64,000 nucleotides of DNA, taken from positions 62,001 to 126,000 of the forward strand of contig CBDBND010000013.1 of assembly GCA_965207985.1 (NCBI GenBank), written 5' to 3'. The DNA is from CBDBND01 sp965207985 (GTDB lineage: Bacteria; Pseudomonadota; Alphaproteobacteria; Rhodospirillales; Rhodospirillaceae). The notes under the pieces are model-generated. The model was not told where the DNA came from. It worked only from the letters and a program-made list of their open reading frames with translations, and did not search any database. This document shows, piece by piece, positions 17,935-27,722 of the stretch (within the stretch, counting starts at the first letter, position 1; each line of letters starts with the position of its first letter). The translations under genes were made by a program, and so were the position numbers.

Positions 17935-19188
17935 ATGGACCGTCTTAACTCCGCCCTTGAACGGGCCGCTCGGGCCAAGGTGCGTGTGGCGGTGATGGTC
18001 ATGGATCTTGATAACTTCAAAGATGTTAACAATACGCTTGGTCACAATGTCGGCGATCGGTTGATTGTAACGGTCACCGAGCGTGTCAAAAAACTGATGA
18101 GAACGACCGATACCATGGCCCGTCTTGGTGGCGATGAATTCGGAATTCTGCTCGAACATTTGGCGGATATGAATGCCGCCAGCCGCATGGTTGGCCGCAT
18201 CTTGGAAACCTTTGAGGAGCCCGTCGATATTGATGGTCACTCGCTCAAAGTGACCGCCAGTATCGGCATTGCCGCCTATCCGGAAGACGACGTCGATCCT
18301 CTCAACCTGCTCCGTCACGCCGAACTGGCCATGTACAGAGCAAAATCTGAAGGCCGGTACTCCTATCAGTATTTCGACCAGGCTATGGATGATGAAATTC
18401 GTAAGCGGGTCAATCTGGAGCACGATCTTCGCGACGCGCTGGAGAAGAAAGAACTTTGGCTCGCCTATCAGCCCCAAGTCGATCTCAAGACGGGTTCCGT
18501 TATCGGCGCGGAGGCTTTGCTCCGCTGGACGCATCCTGAGCTGGGACTCATTTCACCGGGGACGTTCATTCCCATTGCCGAATCAAGCGGCCTCATTCTC
18601 CCCATAGGCGACTGGATCATCGAAGAGGTATGCCGGCAAACGGCCGTGTGGCGTGCCGCGGAATTGCCACCCTTACAAATGGGCATCAACATCTCTGGGC
18701 ATCAGTTCAAACACAGAGCTCTATGTGCGCAAGTTCTTAATCAACTGTCCTCTCACAAGTTGGACATCGAAGCGGTTGATCTTGAAATCACCGAAACGGT
18801 CGCGATGGAACGGACCAAGCAGGTGACGTCAAATGTCGAAAGCCTAGTCGATGCGGGTTTCAGCATTTCCATGGACGATTTTGGTACGGGCTATTCATCC
18901 CTCTCCAACCTACAGGCCTTTCCTGTGCGGCGTTTAAAAGTGGACGGCTCGTTTGTCCGCGGTATCGGAACGGATCGGGACGACGAAAAAATCGTCGAGG
19001 CCGTTATCGGCCTGGGCCATTCCCTGGGCCTTTCGGTGATTGCTGAAGGGGTTGAAACTCAAGATCAGGTGACGTTCTTGAAAAATCTCCATTGCAATGA
19101 AATCCAAGGATATCTGGTCAGTAAACCTCTCCCTGCGGATGATTTTGTTGCCTTTCTTCAAGACCGCGAGCCCCTAACCGTCCACTAA
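17935..19188 (+). CDS. GGDEF-EAL cyclic-di-GMP protein, apparently shortened at the N-terminus
   Basis: The GGDEF domain has an intact active site (RLGGDEFGILL) and the inhibitory RxxD site (RTTD) five residues before it. The EAL domain has AEALLRW, ITETV, DDFGTGYSSLSNL, KVDGSFV and AEGVET, so phosphodiesterase activity is possible. The only usable ATG is at 17935. The codons before it, from 17902, encode TVTDLPNRNLF, the usual opening of a GGDEF domain, and a TGA lies in frame at 17872. The gene has therefore probably lost its 5' part, or it starts inside the domain. No sensory domain remains. Confidence 0.85.
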   Translation: MDRLNSALERAARAKVRVAVMVMDLDNFKDVNNTLGHNVGDRLIVTVTERVKKLMRTTDTMARLGGDEFGILLEHLADMNAASRMVGRILETFEEPVDIDGHSLKVTASIGIAAYPEDDVDPLNLLRHAELAMYRAKSEGRYSYQYFDQAMDDEIRKRVNLEHDLRDALEKKELWLAYQPQVDLKTGSVIGAEALLRWTHPELGLISPGTFIPIAESSGLILPIGDWIIEEVCRQTAVWRAAELPPLQMGINISGHQFKHRALCAQVLNQLSSHKLDIEAVDLEITETVAMERTKQVTSNVESLVDAGFSISMDDFGTGYSSLSNLQAFPVRRLKVDGSFVRGIGTDRDDEKIVEAVIGLGHSLGLSVIAEGVETQDQVTFLKNLHCNEIQGYLVSKPLPADDFVAFLQDREPLTVH

Positions 19189-19292
19189 CACTGGCATCAT
19201 TGCGCCACGGCGACTCTCCTTGCTGGCATGTAAACGGCTAAGCCCTTATAAACACGTGGCTTTCAATCTTTCGCCAGCGGAGAGCGAAACCT

Positions 19293-20195
19293 GTGGGTGT
19301 CAAAAGCATGACCGGTTTTGCCCGAACCGAAGGCACCATCGCCGATGGTGCCCTGTCGTGGGTGTGGGAATTACGCTCCGTGAACGGTAAGGGACTGGAT
19401 ATCCGACTTCGGTTGCCCGCTGGTTTCGAAGGGCTGGAGCCCAAAATTCGTCAGACGGCAGGGGAGTGCCTCGCCCGCGGCAATCTGACCATTTCTCTCA
19501 CTGTGACCTTCAGCGGCGGTGAAGACAGTTACCGGATCAATCAGGATTTTCTCGATCACCTGATCGCGCTTGCGGAAAACAAGGCGCATTTCCTACCTTC
19601 CAATGTGGGGCCGGCGACCCTTGATGGTCTCATGGCGGTTAAAGGTGTGGTGGAAGCCGCGGATCCAACGGCAAAAACCGAAGAAGATAACGCGGCACGC
19701 AGCAAAGCGCTTATTCAGGGCTTGCAGGATGCCCTTGCGTCCCTCATCAGTGCACGCGCCGACGAGGGCCAGCATCTCGAAAACCTGCTACGCAATCAGC
19801 TTAAGGACATGGATGGGCTGGTGCAGTCTGCCCAAACCTGTGCCGCCAATCAGCCTGACGCCTTGAAAGCCCGCCTCAAGTCTCAAGTCGAAGCTCTTTT
19901 GGAAACCTCGGCCGCGCTGCCGGAAGAGCGTTTGGCGCAGGAAGCGGCCATCTTGGCGACCAAGGCCGACGTCACTGAAGAACTGGACAGATTGACCGGA
20001 CACATTTCTCAAGGACGAGCTCTTTTGGACGGCGGCAGTCCGTGCGGGCGTAAGCTGGAGTTTCTCTCCCAAGAATTTAACCGTGAAGCCAATACGCTGT
20101 GTTCAAAATCCACAGACGCGGACTTGACCAAGATCGGCCTGGATCTCAAGGCGGTGATTGATCAGTTCAGAGAGCAGATACAAAATTTTGAATGA
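19293..20195 (+). CDS. yicC: YicC family endoribonuclease-like protein
   Basis: The 300-residue protein begins with GTG and reads KSMTGFARTEG, the YicC signature N-terminus. The C-terminus carries the conserved GRKLEFLSQEFNREANTL region and ends in a short helix. YicC proteins are implicated in stationary-phase survival and RNA turnover. The gene is directly upstream of gmk, its usual partner. Confidence 0.93.
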   Translation: MGVKSMTGFARTEGTIADGALSWVWELRSVNGKGLDIRLRLPAGFEGLEPKIRQTAGECLARGNLTISLTVTFSGGEDSYRINQDFLDHLIALAENKAHFLPSNVGPATLDGLMAVKGVVEAADPTAKTEEDNAARSKALIQGLQDALASLISARADEGQHLENLLRNQLKDMDGLVQSAQTCAANQPDALKARLKSQVEALLETSAALPEERLAQEAAILATKADVTEELDRLTGHISQGRALLDGGSPCGRKLEFLSQEFNREANTLCSKSTDADLTKIGLDLKAVIDQFREQIQNFE

Positions 20196-20225
20196 TGTGT
20201 TCAATACCGGATCGGGACCGCGATA

Positions 20226-20867
20226 ATGCCGAGTTCGACCATTAACCGTCGCGGTCTCATGCTTGTCCTTTCGTCACCCTCTGGCGCAGGTAAAAGTACT
20301 ATTGCGCGCGCCATTCTTGAGCGTGAAGACGATATATTTATGTCTGTGTCTGTAACAACACGCCCTCCCCGGCCGGGCGAAGTGGACGGCAAGGACTATT
20401 ACTTCATTGACGAAGCTGAATACCGGAACAAGGTCAAAAACAAGAATCTGCTTGAACACGCCGAGGTATTCGGAAATTTTTACGGCACGCCTCGCTCTCT
20501 CGTCGAAAACCACCTCAGCGCGGGCGAGGACGTCATGTTCGATATTGATTGGCAGGGAGCGCAGCAGCTCGGGGAATCAGCCCGCGACGATCTCGTCAGC
20601 ATTTTCATTCTGCCACCCAGCTACGAGGAGCTTGAAAAGCGGCTTTCCGGCCGTGGCCAGGATTCCGACGAGGTCGTCAAGGGTCGAATGGCGAAAGCCG
20701 CAGATGAAATGAGTCACTGGCCCGAATATGATTATGTGATCATTAATGACGTTATCGAAGAAAGTATCGCGAACGTGCAGGCTATATTGAAAGCGGAACG
20801 GTTGAAGCGTGCGCGCCGGGTAGGACTTGTGAGCTTTGTCAATGCCATGAGAAGTCAAAGCGGATAG
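20226..20867 (+). CDS. gmk: Guanylate kinase
   Basis: Gmk phosphorylates GMP to GDP. It has a P-loop SSPSGAGKSTIA, the GMP-binding SVTTRPPRPGEVDGKDY region, and the lid. The length of 213 aa is normal. It lies 30 bp after yicC. Confidence 0.97.
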   Translation: MPSSTINRRGLMLVLSSPSGAGKSTIARAILEREDDIFMSVSVTTRPPRPGEVDGKDYYFIDEAEYRNKVKNKNLLEHAEVFGNFYGTPRSLVENHLSAGEDVMFDIDWQGAQQLGESARDDLVSIFILPPSYEELEKRLSGRGQDSDEVVKGRMAKAADEMSHWPEYDYVIINDVIEESIANVQAILKAERLKRARRVGLVSFVNAMRSQSG

Positions 20868-20898
20868 AAATAGAGAAGAACCTATAGAAAGACCATAC

Positions 20899-21972
20899 AT
20901 GGGCCGACTGCTGACAATTTTACTGCTTGGGGCAGCCATCGCTTTTGGAGCGTACGTGTACTTGGGGCAACCTGCCGGTGGCCCAAGCGCAGATACGCCG
21001 GCGCGGCAACCGTTTGCCATTCCGGTCGAACTGGGGACGGTCGAGACGGCCCCGTTTGTCGAACAGGAAACCGCTGTCGGATCATTACTGTCCGACGAGG
21101 CCGTCATTATTCGATCCGAAATTGCCGGGCGCATTGCCGTCATCGGGTTCGAAGAAGGGCAAGACGTCAATCAGGGTGATCTGTTGATCGCTATTGATGA
21201 CAGCATCTACCGGGCCGAGTTCAATCAAGCGGAAGCCCGGCTCAAACTGTCACAAGCCAACTACGACCGGGCGCTGGATTTACAACGCCGCGGCGCCGGC
21301 ACGCAACGGGCTTTGGACGAAGCCATATCCGAACTACAAGAGGACCAGGCAACCCTGGATCTTGCTCAGGCCCGGCTTGAACGGACAAGAATAAGTGCGC
21401 CGTTTTCTGGAGTCATAGGCATCCGCAAGGTTAGCCCTGGAGATTACATCACAGCGGGTCAGGAAATCGTCAATCTGGAAGCCATTGATCCCATCAAGGT
21501 GGCCTTTCAGGTTCCCGAAGTGCTGTTGTCGGTTGTTAGAACGGGCCAATCGGTGATGGTCAGTGTCGACGCCTATCCTGGAGAAGAGTTCCCCGGAGAG
21601 GTTTATGCCATCGGTCCGCGCATTGAATCGTCTGGCCGCAGCGTCAATCTTCGCGCCACCGTTGCTAACCCCGATGGACGTCTTCGCCCTGGGCTCTTTG
21701 CCCGTATCGAAATTATTTTTGAGCGCCGCGAAAACGCGATGATGATTCCGGAACGGGCTTTGGTGCCCATTCAGTCGCGTCAGAACGTTTTTGTCGTTGA
21801 ACAAGGCGTGGCCAAATTGCGCACGGTGACCACCGGTGGCCGTACTGGCGGTCTTGTCGAGATTTTATCGGGACTGGAACCCGGCGACACCATCGTCACG
21901 GCAGGACAGCTCAAGCTGCGAGACGGTGTGCCTGTTGTCGACGCCAACCAATTCGGCGGTCCTGGCGTATGA
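20899..21972 (+). CDS. RND efflux periplasmic adaptor
   Basis: This membrane fusion protein of 357 residues has an N-terminal hydrophobic anchor (about residues 3-20), a lipoyl/barrel-sandwich domain (IRSEIAGRIAVIGFEEGQDV), an alpha-helical hairpin (residues about 110-150), and beta-barrel and membrane-proximal domains. It would link an inner-membrane RND pump to an outer-membrane channel. Its stop overlaps the start of the permease gene by 4 bp, so the two were one operon. The permease gene is now split, so the pump may be inactive. Confidence 0.92.
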   Translation: MGRLLTILLLGAAIAFGAYVYLGQPAGGPSADTPARQPFAIPVELGTVETAPFVEQETAVGSLLSDEAVIIRSEIAGRIAVIGFEEGQDVNQGDLLIAIDDSIYRAEFNQAEARLKLSQANYDRALDLQRRGAGTQRALDEAISELQEDQATLDLAQARLERTRISAPFSGVIGIRKVSPGDYITAGQEIVNLEAIDPIKVAFQVPEVLLSVVRTGQSVMVSVDAYPGEEFPGEVYAIGPRIESSGRSVNLRATVANPDGRLRPGLFARIEIIFERRENAMMIPERALVPIQSRQNVFVVEQGVAKLRTVTTGGRTGGLVEILSGLEPGDTIVTAGQLKLRDGVPVVDANQFGGPGV

Positions 21973-22439
21973 ACATTACCGAACTTTGTATCCGCAGGCC
22001 CGTTCTCGCATCGGTCATAAACCTGATCATAATTCTGCTCGGTCTTGTCTCACTTCAAACCCTGACCATTCGCCAATACCCCAACATCGACTCTCCGGTG
22101 GTCACGGTTTCAACACTGTATCCAGGCGCCAGTGCGTCCATTATGGAAACCCAGGTCACCGATCCCATTGAAGAGGCGCTCTCGGGGATCGAAGGAGTCG
22201 ATTTCATCAGTTCCATCAGCCGGTCCGAACAAAGCCAGATCAGCGTGCGTTTCAACCTTGATCGCGATCCCGACGCTACCGCGTCTGACGTCCGCGACCG
22301 GGTTGGCCGGTCTCGCGGTTTGTTGCCGACCGACGTGGAAGAACCGATCATCGCCAAGGTCGAAGCCGATGCGCAGGCCATCATTTATATGGCGTTTTCG
22401 TCCGAGCGGTACTCGGCGCTTGATCTAACAGGCTGCTGA
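21969..22439 (+). pseudogene. RND efflux permease, N-terminal fragment (IS-interrupted)
   Basis: The first 153 residues are a normal RND permease start: ITELCIRRPVLASVINLIII, then RQYPNIDSPVVTVSTLYPGA and the porter-domain beginning. After codon CTA at 22425-22427 the frame enters the terminal repeat of an inserted element and stops at a TGA within it (22437-22439). Removing the element and one copy of the CTAA duplication rejoins the frame with the fragment from 23022, giving about 1025 residues, the expected RND length. Confidence 0.93.
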
Positions 22440-23021
22440 AAAAGTGGCTGGTTCGGCTTTGAGGGTGGCCTTATCGCCGAGATGATAGGCGAACTCAATC
22501 TCCAACGATCCGTCGTCGAGGAGTTCGGCCGATCCTGAAGTGTGGGTTTGCAGCGTTTTCAAAGGGTTGCGTTGTCTAACCCATGAAAAAGCGGCCTTTG
22601 AAAACAAAAAGCTTTTTCGTTTTTGTCCAACCCTTAACCGGGCTTTCTACGGGTGCCGAGGGTGCCGGGGGGTGCGTTGCTAAGCACTCGCCCACTCCGC
22701 GCTGTCGGTGCAAAACGGCTGAGCACGGGGCGGACTTTCGCGTTAGGTGGGACCGGTCATAGCGCAAAGCCAGACCGAGAAAACCCAAAACTTGAGCGAC
22801 GGCGAAAGGGGCGAAAGCGGCGGGCGACTAGGGCGGACGGTAGATCGGGACTGTTGATCGCAGTCAATGGAACCGCCCAACCCCAAGGGGAGCCTCGCAG
22901 CTCACATAAGAAAAAAGACCCTCCGTCCGCTCGTCGCCTCCACGCATTACTTCCTCCATGCAATCAACAAAGAGAAAGAATCATTCCAAAGCCTCAAAAG
23001 GAAGACTTTTTCAGCAGCCTG
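22429..23021 (-). mobile_element. 593 bp IS5-type deletion derivative inside the RND permease gene
   Basis: The ends are inverted repeats CAGGCTGCTGAAAAAGT, flanked by a 4 bp duplication CTAA (22425-22428 and 23022-23025). The element is in reverse orientation relative to the 969 bp copy at 48818-49786. About 105 bp at its left end match the right end of that copy, and about 95 bp at its right end match that copy's left end. The transposase gene is gone. The middle (about 22540-22920) has no match in the larger copy. CTAR targets are typical of the IS5 group of the IS5 family. Confidence 0.92.
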
Positions 23022-25643
23022 CTAACCGAGTTCATAGAACAACTGGTGGTCGACCAGGTCCAAGCCCTTCCAGGTGTTGCCAGCGTGGAAATGTTTGGCC
23101 ATCGCCGCTATGCCATGCGCATATGGCTCGACCGGGCCAAAATGGCTGCGTACGGTGTCACCACCGCTGATATTGAAACGGCCCTCAGAGAACAAAATCT
23201 GGAAGTACCGTCAGGCCGGATCGAAAGCATCGACCGGGAATACACGGTTGTCGCGGAAACGGACTTGCAGACTCCTGAAGAATTTTCGAACGTCATTCTC
23301 AGGGAATCGGCTGGTTATCTGGTTCGCCTGGGCGATATAGCGCGGGTTGAACTGGGGCCAGAAGAAGAACGTCAAATCAGCCGTCTCAACGGGAAGGAAG
23401 GGGTCGTCGTCGGTGCGGTCAAGCAGTCGACGGCCAATCCTCTAGACGTCAGTACCGCCTTCAAAGCCCTTCTGCCCAGTGTTCAGGAATCCATGCCCGA
23501 AGGCGTTGACGTTCAGATCGCATACGACACCACCGTCTTTATTTCCGAATCAATTGAGGCCGTCTATTTCGCCATTGCCGAAGCCATCGTGCTGGTCTCG
23601 TTGGTCATCTTCGTTTTTCTCCATACCTTCCGCGCCAGCATCATTCCGCTGGTGACCATACCGGTTTCGCTCATCGGTGCGCTGGCCGTCATGAATTTGT
23701 TTGGGTTTTCCATCAATGTGCTGACCCTTTTGGCGTTTGTGCTTGCCATTGGTCTTGTCGTCGATGATGCCATTGTCATGCTGGAAAATATTCACCGGCA
23801 TATTGAACGCGGTTTGGAACCCTTTGCTGCAGCGATCCGCGGCTCTAAACAGATCACTTTCGCCATCATCGCTATGTCGACCACTCTGGCGGCTGTCTTT
23901 TTCCCCGTGACTTTTGCTTCGGGCACGACCGGTAAATTGTTCACCGAATTTGCCCTCACTTTGGCCGGCGCCGTTCTGGTTTCAGGTCTAACGGCGTTGA
24001 CGCTTACACCCATGATGTGTAGCCGCTTGTTGCGCGAAGAAAAGGAAAAGGGAGTCATGACCTCTGGCATCGACGGCGCGCTGACAGTCTTAGTCAACGG
24101 CTATCGCACATTGCTGACCTTTATTCTCAGGGCCCGTGTCGCCGTCGTAAGTTTGATCGTTTTGATTGCGATTGGGGCGTTTTCACTGTTTGCGTCCCTT
24201 AAGCAGGAACTTACTCCGTTGGAAGACAGCGGCTTGATCATGATCCAGCAAATCGGGCCGGAAGGGGCGACACCCGATTTCATGTATAACAACGCCCGTA
24301 TCGTAGAGGGTGTGGTTAGCAAAGTCCCCGAGATGGAAAACTACATGACCATGGTGGGATTTCCAGTCACCACCATTACGTCTACGTTTGCGTCGACCAT
24401 TCCCTGGAGCGAACGGGAGCGCTTGACTTACGAAATCTCGGAAGAAATCACACCCCAGCTGTTTATGATTCCCGGCATCATGGCTTTCGCCGCCATACCA
24501 CCACCCTTCGGCGGGTGGGGTCAGCCGAAACCGGTTCAATTGGTCGTGCGCACGACCGGAACATACCAAGATTTGCAGGAACTGACGGACTTGACGTTGG
24601 CACGCCTCGCCAACAGCACGCTGGTGCGTGATCTGGATACGGATCTTCGTCTCAACAAACCGGAACTACGAACAGAGGTGTTGCGCGACAAGGCTGTTAA
24701 CGTCGGTGTGTCGGTTGCGACTGTGGGGCGCACATTGGAAACGCTTCTCGGTGGCCGCAAGGTCACCCGTTTCAAAAGGGCCGGTGAGCAATACGACGTC
24801 ATTGTCCAGATCGAGCCCTCCGAGCGCACCGATCCGCGGGACTTGGCGCGTATATTCGTTCGCGGCAACAACGGTGCGATCATTCCGCTCGGCAATCTGG
24901 TCACTTTGGAAGAAACGGTAGCCGCTCGGGAACTGGTTCACTTTGACCGCTTGCGAGCCGTGACCATCACCGCCAATCTTTATCCTGGAGCCAGTCTCGG
25001 CGAGGCCCTCGACCTGGTTGAGCAAACGGTTATTGATATCGCGCAAGTACCGGTACAGACCGATTACGCCGGGGTCAGCCGGGAGTTTAAGGATGCGTCG
25101 GGCCGTCTCGGTTTGGTGTTCGTTCTCGCCATCATGTTCATCTGCCTCGTCTTGGCGGCCCAATTCGAGAGTTTCATCGATCCGTTCATTATTCTCATCA
25201 CCGTGCCTTTGGCCATCGCTGGCGCTTTGCTGACACTCAAACTGACGGGTGGATCGCTCAACGTATACAGTCAGGTGGGCTTGATTACGTTGATTGGTCT
25301 CATTTCAAAGCACGGCATTCTGATCGTGGAATTTGCTAACTCCCGTCGCGCACAAGGGATGGACAAAATGAAAGCGGCTTTGGAATCCGCCGTGTTGCGG
25401 CTCCGTCCCATTCTTATGACCACCGGGGCCATGGTGCTGGGCGCCGTGCCCTTGGCCATCGCCACTGGAGCTGGTGCCGAGGGCCGCCAGCAGATTGGCC
25501 TGGTCATTGTCGGCGGACTGTTGTTCGGATCGTTCTTTACTCTATTCGTCGTGCCCGTGGTGTACACCTTCTTGTCACGGGAACGCCGCGCCTTACCGGA
25601 AACCGCTGTTCCCGCGACGCCGACAGGAGCGCCCGCAGAGTAA
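23022..25643 (+). pseudogene. RND efflux permease, C-terminal fragment
   Basis: This is the remaining 873 residues of the split permease, beginning LTEFIEQLVVDQVQALPGVA. It includes the transmembrane blocks FAIAEAIVLVSLVIFVFLHT and GLVVDDAIVMLENIHRH, where the Asp pair needed for proton transfer is kept (VVDDAIV). An open frame continues back through the element to 22653, so an N-terminally altered protein could be translated, but it would lack the first transmembrane helix. The pump type resembles MexF/MdtB-like drug exporters. Confidence 0.9.
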
Positions 25644-25665
25644 AGTCGCTTTGAAAGCCTCTTTG

Positions 25666-26436
25666 CTAGAACGTGTCTTTGCGCTGACGCACTTCCGCGA
25701 ACACCGCCACTGGATCCGCATTCTCCATGCCTAAGGCCGCTTTGAGATCGGGCTGATCGGCGCGCAGGAACGGATTGGCTGCTAGTTCCTCACCCAATCT
25801 TGATGGCACTGTCGGCTCGCCCCGCTCCCGTTTGGCCTTCACTTCCGCCTCGCGTGTGCGCAGGGCGAGGTTGTTTGGGTCCACGGTGACGGCAAAACGG
25901 ATGTTGCTCTGGGTATACTCGTGGGCACAGTACACCCGCGTTTCCGAGGGCAGGGCACGGAGGCGGCTTAAGCTGGACCACATCTGGTTCATGGTGCCCT
26001 CGAACACCCGTCCGCAACCGATGGAAAACAGGGTATCGCCGCAGAACAGAGCATCGGACTCCGCAAACCAATAGGCAATGTGCCCGAGTGTGTGGCCTGG
26101 GACAAAGAACACTTCGGCCTCCGCAGCACCGAAACGAAAGGTGTCACCATCGTTGACTTCTACGTCAATGCCGGGGATGCGGTCCCGGTCATGCCCCGGG
26201 CCGACGATGGTGCAGCCGGTCCGTTTTTTGATTTCTAGATTACCGCCGGTGTGATCACCGTGATGATGGGTGTTGATAATGTGGGTGATGGTCCACCCTA
26301 ACCGTTCCGCTTCCGCCAAAATCGGATCGACCACCGCCGGATCGACAACGCCGACGGTGTTTTGTTCCGGCTCCCGCACCAGATAGACGTAGTTGTCATT
26401 GAGCACGGGAATTTGACGAATGTCGAGCTGCGCCAT
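25666..26436 (-). CDS. gloB: Hydroxyacylglutathione hydrolase (glyoxalase II)
   Basis: GloB hydrolyses S-lactoylglutathione in methylglyoxal detoxification. The metallo-beta-lactamase motif THHHGDHTGG binds the two metals, and further ligands are in PGHTLGH and CAHEYT. The start at 26436 gives MAQLDIRQIPVLNDNYVYL, the usual N-terminus. The length of 256 aa is normal. It converges on the RND gene. Confidence 0.96.
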   Translation of the reverse strand: MAQLDIRQIPVLNDNYVYLVREPEQNTVGVVDPAVVDPILAEAERLGWTITHIINTHHHGDHTGGNLEIKKRTGCTIVGPGHDRDRIPGIDVEVNDGDTFRFGAAEAEVFFVPGHTLGHIAYWFAESDALFCGDTLFSIGCGRVFEGTMNQMWSSLSRLRALPSETRVYCAHEYTQSNIRFAVTVDPNNLALRTREAEVKAKRERGEPTVPSRLGEELAANPFLRADQPDLKAALGMENADPVAVFAEVRQRKDTF

Positions 26437-26520
26437 GGCTCCCCTCAAATAACGGATGGGGATCATACGCCGAGAGGGGGGTCGGTTTGAAGCCGAACCT
26501 CCTGCTTGTTAGGCTAAGCC

Positions 26521-27501
26521 ATGCGTACCGCCGTACTCATCGTGTTCGCTCTGGTCGGTGCTGGCCCTGCGGCCGGCTGTGAACTGGATCGTCCCATCGT
26601 TTTTGCCGGCATGGATTGGCAGTCCAATGCCTTTCATACCGCCGTTGCACAGAGAATCCTTGAACACGGCTACGGCTGTGAAACGGATGTTCTGCCCGGC
26701 ACGACCATTCCGCTACTCCAGGGTGTGGCCCAAGGCGACATCGACGTGGTCATGGAAGTTTGGAAGGACAACGTCACCGAGGTGTGGAACCGAGGCCTGC
26801 GCCGGGGCCAAGTGGTTGAACTGGGTACCAACTTTCCTGACGCGGTACAGGGCTGGTACGTGCCCCGCTATCTGATCGAAGGTGACGGTGCGCGAGCGCC
26901 GAACCTGAAAGCTGTGTCCGACCTTCCCGCTCACAAGACGTTGTTCACAGACCCCGAAGAACCCGACAAGGGGCGCTTCTATAACTGCATCGCTGGATGG
27001 AATTGCGAGGTGATCAACAGTGCCAAGCTCAAAGCCTATGGCCTTGAAGATCATTTCACCAACTTCCGACCGGGTACTGGCGCTGCCCTGGCGGCAGCGA
27101 TCGCCTCGGCCTATGTCCGTCAACAGCCGATTGTAACCTACTACTGGGGACCCACTTGGGTGCTCGGCAAATACGATATGGTCATGTTAGAGGAGCCCGA
27201 CTACGACGCCGCAGTATTTACAACTCTGGCCACAGCAACCGATCCCGAAGCGGCAACGGCTTATCCCATTGTAGAAGTGGTCATTGGCGCCAACCGCAGG
27301 TTTGCCGAGGCAGCCCCCGATCTGGTCGCCTTTTTTGAACGTTACGAAACCGACGCAGCCTTGGTGAGCGAAGCGCTTGCTTATATGCAGGATACCGGCG
27401 CAGAGGGAGCGGCCGATCATTTTCTTAAGACCCGCACGGACGTCTGGGCAACTTGGATTGAAAGTGCGATCGCCGAGAAGATTATCGCCGCTCTGCCCTA
27501 G
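26521..27501 (+). CDS. proX: Glycine betaine/proline-type ABC substrate-binding protein
   Basis: The 326-residue protein has a signal peptide (cleavage near residue 18-20) and an OpuAC-like domain with FAGMDWQSNAFHTAVAQ, MEVWKDN and VTYYWGPTWVLGKY. The tryptophans typical of quaternary-ammonium binding are present. Permease and ATPase genes follow, so this is a compatible-solute or choline-type importer. A 148 bp miniature element sits exactly at its stop codon; the TAG belongs to the CTAG target site and is kept. Confidence 0.9.
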   Translation: MRTAVLIVFALVGAGPAAGCELDRPIVFAGMDWQSNAFHTAVAQRILEHGYGCETDVLPGTTIPLLQGVAQGDIDVVMEVWKDNVTEVWNRGLRRGQVVELGTNFPDAVQGWYVPRYLIEGDGARAPNLKAVSDLPAHKTLFTDPEEPDKGRFYNCIAGWNCEVINSAKLKAYGLEDHFTNFRPGTGAALAAAIASAYVRQQPIVTYYWGPTWVLGKYDMVMLEEPDYDAAVFTTLATATDPEAATAYPIVEVVIGANRRFAEAAPDLVAFFERYETDAALVSEALAYMQDTGAEGAADHFLKTRTDVWATWIESAIAEKIIAALP

Positions 27502-27649
27502 CAGGCTGCTGAAAAACGATTTGGAGCGATCATCTCGGCAATTTTGTTTTCGTATGAGCCATTTTCCGATTCTATTTTTTCGCGGACGCCCATCCATTGA
27601 TTCTTTCGTTTCGCGAGATGGGCTCTCGGCCGAGTTTTTCATCAGCCTG
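27502..27649. mobile_element. 148 bp miniature inverted-repeat element (IS5-type ends)
   Basis: The ends are CAGGCTGCTGAAAAAC and, on the other strand, CAGGCTGATGAAAAAC. It is flanked by a CTAG duplication (27498-27501 and 27650-27653). The interior has no transposase. The ends match the larger elements at 22429 and 48818, so it was probably mobilised by their transposase. It separates the binding-protein gene from the permease gene. Confidence 0.9.
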
Positions 27650-27722
27650 CTAGCCCGTTTCGCAATCCAGCCCATTTTCAGGCACACTCGCCAAGTCTTA
27701 GATGTCGCGGCGGGAGGCCGCC

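Noticed and set aside
22653..23021. N-terminal extension of the 3' RND fragment as a genuine new domain
   Set aside because: The sequence lies wholly within the inserted element and has no domain character; the open frame is probably chance.
23550..23801. His/Asp/Lys-rich minus-strand frame in the RND gene
   Set aside because: It is antisense to transmembrane-helix coding sequence; the polar composition is the expected complement.
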